Shown here piece after piece: positions 1 through 6,500 of a DNA stretch of 6,840 nt; positions within the stretch are counted from its first letter, which is position 1; each line of letters opens with the position of its first letter. Made by a program: the position numbers and the translations under genes. The DNA comes from an uncultured Pirellulaceae bacterium (lineage in GTDB: Bacteria > Planctomycetota > Planctomycetia > Pirellulales > Pirellulaceae): assembly GCA_934255105.1 (NCBI GenBank), contig CAKQNH010000254.1:1-6840 (forward strand), written 5' to 3'. The notes under the pieces are model-generated. The model saw only the letters and a program-made list of their open reading frames with translations. It searched no databases and was not told where the DNA came from.

Positions 1-978
1 GCCGAGCCCCCGTCTGCGAACCAAACTACAGCCCACTCTGCGTCCCACTCTGCACGCCAACGATGGTTTATCGATCCCGTGGCGATCATGCAGATTCAAG
101 GGCTCACAATGCGCGCTAAGACGATCGTCGAGGGATTCACGGCTGGGTTGCATCGCAGTCCGCTGCATGGCTTTTCCGTCGAGTTCTCCGAGTATCGTCC
201 CTATGTGCCGGGGGATGATCCACGCAACCTAGACTGGAAATTGATGGCGCGGACCGATCGCTACTATGTGAAACAGTACGAAGACGAAACCAATCGCCGT
301 TGCTACTTGGCCATCGACCACAGTCGCTCCATGACCTATGGCAATGGTCAAATTACCAAAGCCCAGTATGCACAGACACTGGCCGCAACGCTGGCCTACT
401 TTCTTCACTTGCAGCGAGATGCCGTGGGAGTCATCACCTGCGGAACCGAGTCCAGCGACTACCTGCCACCGCTTCACCGGCGTGGACATTTGCAACAACT
501 GATGCACGTCCTCGAGCGACCCAGCCAAGGACGCGATTCGCTACTGGCCAATGGGTTGACGCAGTTGGCTGGGCTGTCGCGCCGCCGGGGCTTGGTCGTC
601 CTCATCTCGGATCTATTGACCGACCCCGCGAGCCTGGACCAGCCCCTGGGATATCTGCGCGGTCGCGGGCATCAAGTGCTCATTCTGCGAGTGCTTGAGC
701 GAGGGGAGATCGACCTGCAGTTGCCGAGCAGTTCGACGATTCGCGATCTAGAGACGGGGCGTGAAATGTACGTCGATCCCGAACATGCCCGCGCCGGATA
801 TCGAGCCCGCTTCAACGAACATGCACAGCAGTTAAATGACATCTGCCAGCGGCGTGGCGCACGATTGTTCACTGTCACTATCGACCAACCCTTGGATGTG
901 GCTCTACTAGAATTGATCGGCACCGTTACTCAAAAGAATCTCGGTCGCGCATCCTCCTCTCGCAGCAGGAGGGGATGA
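1..978 (+). CDS. DUF58 family VWA-like protein, 5'-partial
   Basis: DUF58 proteins are usually soluble VWA-like partners of MoxR AAA+ ATPases, probably helping to assemble or activate envelope protein complexes; the exact substrate is unknown. Numbering from the first visible residue, the DUF58 signature runs at about 58-102 (FSEYRPYVPGDDPRNLDWK, then ARTDRYYVKQYEDETNRRC). A VWA metal-site motif DHSRSM (D-x-S-x-S) lies at 106-111, and a second VWA strand, LVVLISDL, with Asp at 204. Family members carry a conserved segment ahead of the VEGF motif, and here RWFIDPVAIMQIQGLTMRAKTIVEGF fits it, so translation must begin upstream of the GTG at 79. Codons 1-26 contain no ATG, GTG or TTG and no stop, so the gene enters from the left edge. 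The tail is basic and Ser-rich (SSSRSRRG). It ends one base before the BatA-like gene, implying one operon. The family call is firm; the biological role is inferred. Confidence 0.93.
   Translation, partial: AEPPSANQTTAHSASHSARQRWFIDPVAIMQIQGLTMRAKTIVEGFTAGLHRSPLHGFSVEFSEYRPYVPGDDPRNLDWKLMARTDRYYVKQYEDETNRRCYLAIDHSRSMTYGNGQITKAQYAQTLAATLAYFLHLQRDAVGVITCGTESSDYLPPLHRRGHLQQLMHVLERPSQGRDSLLANGLTQLAGLSRRRGLVVLISDLLTDPASLDQPLGYLRGRGHQVLILRVLERGEIDLQLPSSSTIRDLETGREMYVDPEHARAGYRARFNEHAQQLNDICQRRGARLFTVTIDQPLDVALLELIGTVTQKNLGRASSSRSRRG
967..972 (+). promoter_or_regulatory. Shine-Dalgarno site of the BatA-like gene
   Basis: A full AGGAGG lies inside the last codons of the DUF58 gene, 7 bases before the ATG at 980. 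With TGA-C-ATG as the gene junction, ribosomes finishing the first gene can restart on the second. This fixes the start of the second gene and supports translational coupling. Confidence 0.85.
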
Positions 979-979
979 C

Positions 980-3160
980 ATGGGACTGCTCGCTCCACTC
1001 TATGCGCTGGCCGCCTTGGCTCTGGCTGGCCCAATCCTCTTTCACTTGATTCGCAGGCAACCGCGCGGCGAATTGTCATTCAGTTCGCTGATGTTCCTAT
1101 CGCAGTCACCGCCACGGTTGACGCGCCGCAGTCGCTTGGACAATCTATGGCTGTTGGCGCTACGAGTGCTGGCGCTACTGCTCATCGCCGCTGCTTTCAC
1201 GCGTCCATTTCTACGGCAGGATAGCTTCAGCGATTCCACCCTCAGCGGTCGAAGCATCGCACTACTGATCGACACCAGTGGCAGTATGCAGCGGCCTGAC
1301 GTGTGGGCCAACGCTCAGCGAATCGCCAGTCAGGTACTCGCCGATCTTTCGCCCAGCGACCAAGTGGGGCTGTATACGATCGATCGCGAGCTGACCGCGC
1401 ATCTGCCGCTAGTTGACGCGCATGCAACCGCCCCGCATATTACCCAACGCGCGGCGCGGGAGACACTGGGTCAACTTCGCCCCACTTGGCACGCAACGGC
1501 ATTGGTCGACGGCCTGAAGTCGCTAGCTGACTTGCTCACCGCACAATCCATTTCCGAACAAATCGCATCCGACACTCTACACCAGGTTGTACTCGTCAGC
1601 GATCTGCACAGCGGCATTCGCCTCGAGGGACTACAAGGCTTCGTGTGGCCCGACAATGTCCAGTTGGATATCCGTCAAGTGTTACCCGACCAGGCCGGCA
1701 ACGCGCGTCCAGGGCTATTGCTCGATGACGCGAATGAAGCGGACGAAGCGGACGAAGCGTCGCAGTCAACCATCTCCAATGCTGCGACAGATGCTGCAGC
1801 CACCTCCCGCACTCAAACGCAGCGTGTTCGCATCGAGCATGATAGCGATGCACCCGTGGACGGCAAACCCTTGAACGTAACTTGGGCCAACTCTCAAGGG
1901 CCGCTGACCGGCCAGGGCATCAGCCTGCAAGTCCCGCCGGGGCAAGTCCGCGTGATACCGCTGAGTCCGCGACCCCCTACCGCCGATCGAATCGTGCTGG
2001 AAGGAGACGCTTGGGATGGAGATAACACGCTGTACATGGTCGAGCCATCTCAAGTTTCGCAGCAGATTCTGTTTTGTGGACGAGAGCCATCGCAGCCCGA
2101 AGACGATCTGAGCTACTTCCTCAAGCAGGCACCGCTGAGCTCTGCGGGGACGCGGCGCACGGTAGAAGTAATTGCTGCGGATGCGCTGGCCGAGCAATTG
2201 ACGAGTCCCGACCTGCGAGCCGTGGTGCTCGAGCCGACCGTTGCGGTGCTGCAACAGGTGCCGGCCATCGAGCAGTTCATTGAAGATGGTGGGATCGCGC
2301 TAATCTGTCTGTCTCAGCCCATGCAGGAAGGAAGTGCCTCCAGCGCGTCGCCAAGGGACTTGGCTGAGTTCCTGCGGACGTTGGTTCAAGAGCCGCAGTT
2401 GAGTGTCAGCGAGCGCTCTTCCGACGACTTCAGTCTGCTGTCGCACATCGATTTTACACACCCGGTATTCTCCCCGCTATCCGATCCGCGTTTCAACGAC
2501 TTTAGCAAGCTGCGGTTTTGGTCTCATCGACGCTTGACGCTCCCCGCTGATTCTAAATTGCAAACCGTGGCTGGCTTTGATGATGGAGCCCCTTGGCTCC
2601 TAGAGGCTCAACGCGGCGCGGGCCGCGTATGGGTCATGACTTCTGGCTGGCAGCCGACCGCCAGCGGCTTGGGTTTGTCCAGCAAATTCATTCCACTGAT
2701 AATGGGCATGCTCGCTCCACAGGACGATCTCGGCCCATCGCTGACGCACTTCGAAGTGGGAGACAGAATCGGCATGACCGGTCCGCACGAAGCTGTCATA
2801 ACGACGGCGCGAGGGCAACCACTGGACGAGTCGCTGATTGTGCGCAGTGATGATTCGATCGAACTATTGCGGCCTGGACTGTTTTGGTTGCAAACAGGCG
2901 AGGATCGCCGGCAGGTTGCCATTCAACTACCCGCCAGCGAGAGTCGCTTGGTGCCGTTGGACCTGGCTGAATTGGAAACCTATGGCATCGTCGTAGGCCC
3001 GCTCGCCAACGACGCTCATCGGCGTGAATCGCTGAGACAACTGAAACGTGAGGAACTCGAAGGCAAACAACGTTTATGGCAATGGTTGTTGGTCGGCGGA
3101 CTGGTCGTACTCATGCTCGAGACATGGTTAGCAGGTTGGCAGAGCCATGGAACGCGCTAA
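980..3160 (+). CDS. BatA-like VWA membrane protein (aerotolerance-regulator N-terminal domain)
   Basis: A complete 726-residue membrane protein of the BatA type, longer than classic Bacteroidetes BatA/BatB (about 330 residues) because of a large extra C-terminal half. Residues 1-78 match the BatA N-terminal domain: a first helix at about 4-24, the LFHLIRR and ELSFSSLMFL segments, and a second helix at about 56-75. A VWA domain follows (about 91-235), with the metal-site motif DTSGSM at 98-103, a candidate site Thr at 173 and Asp at 208 in VLVSDLHSG. Residues 249-260 form an acidic linker. From about 355 to 580 there is a pattern like the class I glutamine-amidotransferase fold (QQILFCG, then IEQFIEDGGIALICLSQ, then GAGRVWVMTSGW), but no catalytic nucleophile elbow that I can recognise. 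A last helix lies at about 700-719. The VWA probably sits in one compartment held by the helices, binding partners of a MoxR/DUF58 system. The start is the ATG with AGGAGG 7 bases upstream. Domain calls are confident; function is inferred. Confidence 0.9.
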   Translation: MGLLAPLYALAALALAGPILFHLIRRQPRGELSFSSLMFLSQSPPRLTRRSRLDNLWLLALRVLALLLIAAAFTRPFLRQDSFSDSTLSGRSIALLIDTSGSMQRPDVWANAQRIASQVLADLSPSDQVGLYTIDRELTAHLPLVDAHATAPHITQRAARETLGQLRPTWHATALVDGLKSLADLLTAQSISEQIASDTLHQVVLVSDLHSGIRLEGLQGFVWPDNVQLDIRQVLPDQAGNARPGLLLDDANEADEADEASQSTISNAATDAAATSRTQTQRVRIEHDSDAPVDGKPLNVTWANSQGPLTGQGISLQVPPGQVRVIPLSPRPPTADRIVLEGDAWDGDNTLYMVEPSQVSQQILFCGREPSQPEDDLSYFLKQAPLSSAGTRRTVEVIAADALAEQLTSPDLRAVVLEPTVAVLQQVPAIEQFIEDGGIALICLSQPMQEGSASSASPRDLAEFLRTLVQEPQLSVSERSSDDFSLLSHIDFTHPVFSPLSDPRFNDFSKLRFWSHRRLTLPADSKLQTVAGFDDGAPWLLEAQRGAGRVWVMTSGWQPTASGLGLSSKFIPLIMGMLAPQDDLGPSLTHFEVGDRIGMTGPHEAVITTARGQPLDESLIVRSDDSIELLRPGLFWLQTGEDRRQVAIQLPASESRLVPLDLAELETYGIVVGPLANDAHRRESLRQLKREELEGKQRLWQWLLVGGLVVLMLETWLAGWQSHGTR
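1736..1759 (+). repeat. 9-base tandem repeat coding an acidic linker
   Basis: The unit GAAGCGGAC occurs twice in full and once in part (GAAGCG). In frame it codes EAD-EAD-EA within the acidic stretch DDANEADEADEA, residues 249-260 of the BatA-like protein. It sits between the VWA domain and the next beta-rich region, so it is most simply a flexible spacer that can change length by replication slippage. Confidence 0.8.
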
Positions 3161-3185
3161 AGCGAGCTATGTAGTGCAGGTACAC

Positions 3186-3217
3186 TTGAATGAAGGTGCT
3201 GTTGAATGAAGGTGCTG
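3186..3217. repeat. Perfect 16-base tandem duplication
   Basis: The unit TTGAATGAAGGTGCTG is present twice without any mismatch (3186-3201 and 3202-3217), 25 bases after the stop of the BatA-like gene. It lies outside the inverted-repeat element. It may be a slippage duplication. No coding or binding role can be shown. Confidence 0.9.
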
Positions 3218-3241
3218 TTAGTTGTGCAGATGAGCAACTTT

Positions 3242-3267
3242 GGACTGCTGCGACTTGTCGTAGCTTT
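3242..3267 (+). repeat. Left arm of the 26-bp perfect inverted repeat
   Basis: The arm begins GGACTGCTGCG and ends GTAGCTTT. It contains its own near-palindrome: GCTGCGAC at 3247-3254, two bases TT, then GTCGTAGC at 3257-3264, which pairs except for one G-T wobble. Each end could therefore fold alone as well as pair with the other arm, as in REP-type sequences. Confidence 0.92.
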
Positions 3268-3317
3268 GAACATCGCCCAGACGCAGTAACAGCCACGACG
3301 ATGGAGAGTTATTCAGT

Positions 3318-3343
3318 GGTATAGTAGACCGGTAGAGTAGACC
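3318..3343. repeat. 13-base tandem repeat inside the element
   Basis: GGTATAGTAGACC (3318-3330) is followed directly by GGTAGAGTAGACC (3331-3343), differing at one base. It lies in the interior of the inverted-repeat element. Its role is unknown. Confidence 0.8.
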
Positions 3344-3372
3344 TTGAAGTAATGGCTTTGATTCGCACGGTT

Positions 3373-3402
3373 CGTTACCGTCAAACACTGACTAAGGTAA
3401 CG
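3373..3402. other. Inner hairpin of the element
   Basis: CGTTACC (3373-3379) and GGTAACG (3396-3402) form a perfect 7-bp stem with a 16-base loop, just inside the right arm. It suggests that the element's transcript or single strand is folded at more than one level. Confidence 0.6.
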
Positions 3403-3411
3403 CTTTGCGTA

Positions 3412-3437
3412 AAAGCTACGACAAGTCGCAGCAGTCC
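3412..3437 (-). repeat. Right arm of the 26-bp perfect inverted repeat
   Basis: Exact reverse complement of 3242-3267, beginning AAAGCTACGAC and ending GCAGCAGTCC. The match stops at once on both sides: the next base pair outside (3241 T with 3438 C) and the next inside (3268 G with 3411 A) do not pair, so the 26-bp limits are sharp. Confidence 0.92.
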
Positions 3438-3468
3438 CAGGAGATTGAGTGTAGATCAATAGGCCGTC

Positions 3469-3518
3469 AACCATCAAGCGCACGCTACGCCGCTGGCGTA
3501 GTCCGTGCTCCGATGGTT
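3469..3518 (+). promoter_or_regulatory. Compound hairpin in the leader of the coiled-coil gene
   Basis: Three nested stems share one axis: AACCATC with GATGGTT (3469-3475, 3512-3518), GCACG with CGTGC (3480-3484, 3504-3508) and CTACGCC with GGCGTAG (3485-3491, 3495-3501), closing on a 3-base GCT loop. That gives 19 base pairs, broken by a small internal loop (4 and 3 bases) and a 2-base bulge. The foot lies 9 bases before the Shine-Dalgarno site. No T-tract follows it, so it is not a standard terminator. It could protect or tune the 5' end of the downstream message, or be part of a larger dispersed repeat. The structure is read directly; the regulatory role is inferred. Confidence 0.6.
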
Positions 3519-3527
3519 CTGATAGTG

Positions 3528-3533
3528 AAGGAG
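3528..3533 (+). promoter_or_regulatory. Shine-Dalgarno site of the coiled-coil gene
   Basis: AAGGAG ends 5 bases before the GTG at 3539. No ATG in this frame occurs until codon 40, which would cut through the first membrane helix, so this site decides for the GTG start. Confidence 0.82.
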
Positions 3534-3538
3534 TAACT

Positions 3539-6500
3539 GTGGACCCTAGAATCAAATCGCGTTTAGCCAAGGTTTCAAAGCGTCTGCGATCCGTTCGCAC
3601 CGGATGGAGCTTGGCTTGGCTATGGCTGCTGGCCACCCTCTGCGGCGGGTTCATAATGATCGCTCTGCGCACTCAATGGCCGGTATTTTACAATCCATTT
3701 GTTGGCCAAACTGCACTTCGCGATTGGCTAGCGATTGGCGGGCTGGCAGCAACGCTCACCATTGCACTATTGCTGATGGCCATCATTCGATTCCGACGCC
3801 CAAATTATCCACACCTCATCCAGCAGATCGAGCAGCGCTTCCCAGACCTAGAGCAACGCTTACTAACCGCCTCGCAGATCCCTACCGGTTCTCCGGATCG
3901 ACCGCTGGGCTATCTACAGCGCTGCGTTGTCTCCGAGGCTATCCGCCACGATGTGCAATACGACTGGCCCTCGCTCGTATCCTCGAGCCGTATAGCGACG
4001 GCCTGGTCGATTCAGACGCTAGCACTGCTGTGTCTATTGGCAACTGCATGGCTGCTGTGGACGACGCCAGAAGAGCTGCAGTCGATGCCCGCACTCGCCA
4101 ATCCAGTCAACTTGGCTGCGGTAACTGCGCCGATCGTCGATCCGGGGAATACCGAAATTGAGCGTGGTTCGAGTTTAATTGTTACGGCGCGCTTCGATCG
4201 GCAGATTCCCGACGAGGTATGGCTGGTGCAGGCTGCGGCAACCGGTCGTGCTCGTGAACATCAGTCGCGACTGCGCATGCGGCCTTCGCTAGAGGATCCG
4301 ATCTTTGCAGCATATCTAACCAGTGTGAACGAACCGCTCGACTACCGCATCGAATATGGCAGCCACACCACCTCCGTCTACCGCGTGGAAGTCTTTGATG
4401 TGCCGGCGCTAGTACGCGCCGACGCTGACTTGGTCTACCCGGCTTACGCTCGACAGACGGACCGCAGCCTACTCGACACGCGCCGCATCACGGTCCCTGC
4501 AGGGACGCAGGTCACGTGGAAGCTGCAGCTAAATAAAGCGGTAGCGACGGCCGAATTGGTCGGAGCGGATGGGGTAGCAATTCCACTTGTGCCTGATGAA
4601 GATGCACCGACGCTCGTTAAAAGCACACTGGTGCTTCAAGAAAGCCAGGACTGGCTCGTGCGTCTAATCGATGCGCAGGGCCGCAGCAATGCCAGAGAAA
4701 TCAAGCTGCAAGCCAAAGTCCTACCCAACGAGCCAGCCAAGATTCAATTGCTCGCAGGTGGTGATGCGCGCGTGTCACCACTCGAAGAGTTCGATGTATC
4801 AGCCAAGGTAAGCGATGATCATGCGCTCACATCGGGCGGGCTCGCTTACCAGTTCGGCGGCGGAGCGGTAATCGAAATCGTCGGCAAGGCTTTCGATGTA
4901 GCGGAAGTCGCCAGACTTTCGGCTGCCACTGCGGACGAAAGCGTCGGCAAAAGCGTCGGCAAAAATGTCAACGACGCTCATGGTCGCGATGCCAACCACC
5001 GCCAAGTGACTTTTACTCAGCGCATCGACTTGGAAGCACTCGAGGCACAACCAAATCAACTGCTCTCCTACTACGTGTGGGCCGAAGATGTTGGCTCCGA
5101 CGGAAAATCTCGCCGAACGGTAAGCGATATCTACTTCGCTGAAGTCCGCCCCTTCGAAGAGATTTTTCGCGAGGGACAGCAGCCGACCAGCGAGCAACAG
5201 CAACAACAGGCCGCCGACCCACAGACCGAAGAGTTGGTAGAACTTCAGAAGCAAATTGTGGTAGCTACATGGAATCTGATGCGGGCCCAGCCCGGCGCAG
5301 AATTACCTCACGCAGCATCTGCCGATTTGGACTTGCTGGTCGAATCGCAAAAAAGTGCGGTGCAATTGCTGCAAGAGAAAGCTGAGGATATTCAAGACGC
5401 ACAGCTACAACTATATGTGGAGCAAGCCTCGCAGGACATGCAATCCGCTATCGACCGTCTAACTACCACGCGACAAACGCTCGCACGAGCTGAACTGCAA
5501 GCTGCGCTGGGGCACGAACAGTCGGCTTATGAAGCTCTTCTGCAATTGCAGAGCCGGGAGCACCAGGTGGTGCGCAGTCAACAGCCGCAGTCTCAGTCCG
5601 CTTCCAGAAGCTCACCGGCGCGACAAGCTCAACTTGAGCAACTGGCGCTCAGCAACGACGAAAATCGCTACGAGGATCAGCGTTTAGCTCAGTCACAGGA
5701 GCAAGAGCAGCAAAGCGAGATGCGACAAGTCAACAGTCGCCTGCGCGAGTTGGCCGCTCGTCAACAGGATTTGAATCAGCAATTGCGCGAGCTCCAGGCC
5801 GCGTTGCAAGCGGCCCAGTCAGCCGACGAACAGGCAGAGCTTGAGCGAAGACTCCAGCGCTTGCGCGAACAACAGCAGCAAATGTTGGCCGATAGCGATG
5901 AGCTCAATGAACGCATGCAAAATCCTGCCAACGAATCCATGCAGCAGGCGCAGACCGACATGCAGCAGGCCCGCGATAACATGCAGCGCGCGACTGAAGC
6001 TCTGCGGCAAGACAAACCTGGTGAAGCATTGGCCGCAGGCGCTCGAGCCGAGCAACAGATGCGCGAACTGCAGGACTCGCTGCGAAAACAGTCCGCCAAT
6101 CAATTCCAGCAATCGCTGCAGGAGATGCAGCAGCGGGCGGCCGGGATGGAGGAGAAGCAGAGTCAGCTTGCCCAACAATTGCGCGGCCAACCTAGCAGCC
6201 AGCCACCGCCAAATAGCCAACTCGCCAACACGCCGCCTGCAAGTGGTGACTCTACGGCGGAAAAGCCCACCCAGGAAACGCGTCAGGACGCAGCGTCGCA
6301 GAACATAGCTCCTCAGGGTGCGGCGTCTCAGGACGCAGCGGCCCAGAACGCGACGGTTCAAAAAGGCGGGCCTCAGGATAACGCAGCGGAGCGACCGGCG
6401 GCAGGCTTGCGCGGCGACGAGCCAGGGCAGCGGCAGGTTGCCGATGCCCTGCGCGAGCAGCAAGCCGATTTGCAAGACCTCTTGCAGCAGATGGAGGCAA

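Larger units (their letters stand above)
3242..3437. mobile_element. MITE-like element, 196 bp, with 26-bp terminal inverted repeats
   Basis: Two perfect 26-base inverted repeats (3242-3267 and 3412-3437) enclose 144 bases with no credible open reading frame. The size, the perfect long ends and the position between two genes fit a miniature inverted-repeat element moved by a transposase encoded elsewhere. Against a simple MITE, I see no clear target-site duplication: the bases just outside (ending CAACTTT on the left, beginning CAGGAGA on the right) do not match. It could instead be a REP/BIME-type dispersed repeat or a structured RNA element. The inverted repeat is certain; the mobile-element label is an inference. 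Confidence 0.55.
3161..3538. other. 378-base repeat-rich gap without a supported gene
   Basis: The stretch between the BatA-like gene and the coiled-coil gene has visibly lower GC than the genes around it and stop codons in every frame at short range. It contains, in order, a 16-base tandem duplication, a 196-bp inverted-repeat element with inner repeats, and a strong compound hairpin followed by a Shine-Dalgarno site. Nothing here looks like a protein, and I see no clear sigma-70 promoter or intrinsic terminator. The preceding gene junction in the same cluster is a single base, so the gap stands out as an insertion or a regulatory region. Confidence 0.8.

Noticed and set aside
1766..2254. 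Minus-strand open frame of 162 codons inside the BatA-like gene
   Set aside because: It lies wholly within a domain-supported gene and has no recognisable features.
3230..3289. Small plus-strand frame of 19 codons (starting MSNFGLLRLV) through the left inverted-repeat arm
   Set aside because: There is no convincing ribosome site, and the arm sequence is explained by the inverted repeat.
3469..3518. Compound hairpin read as an intrinsic terminator or a tRNA
   Set aside because: No T-tract follows the stem, and there is no cloverleaf or anticodon arm.
3313..3672. Minus-strand open frame of 119 codons across the gap and the start of the coiled-coil gene
   Set aside because: It runs through the right inverted-repeat arm, the compound hairpin and the first codons of a well-supported + strand gene, and has no protein-like domain pattern.
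3604..4161. Plus-strand open frame of 185 codons overlapping the start of the coiled-coil gene
   Set aside because: The overlapping GTG frame has a strong ribosome site, membrane helices and 1100 open codons. This one is rich in Arg, Ser, Cys and Pro in the manner of a shifted frame.
4939..4962. Gly-Lys pairs read as a nucleotide-binding loop
   Set aside because: The SVGK-SVGK stretch is a 12-base duplication and lacks the GxxxxGK[ST] spacing of a Walker A motif.
5819..6475. Minus-strand open frame of 218 codons
   Set aside because: It is the antisense of Gln-rich coiled-coil codons, which reads as Leu/Arg-rich text. Low complexity explains its length.
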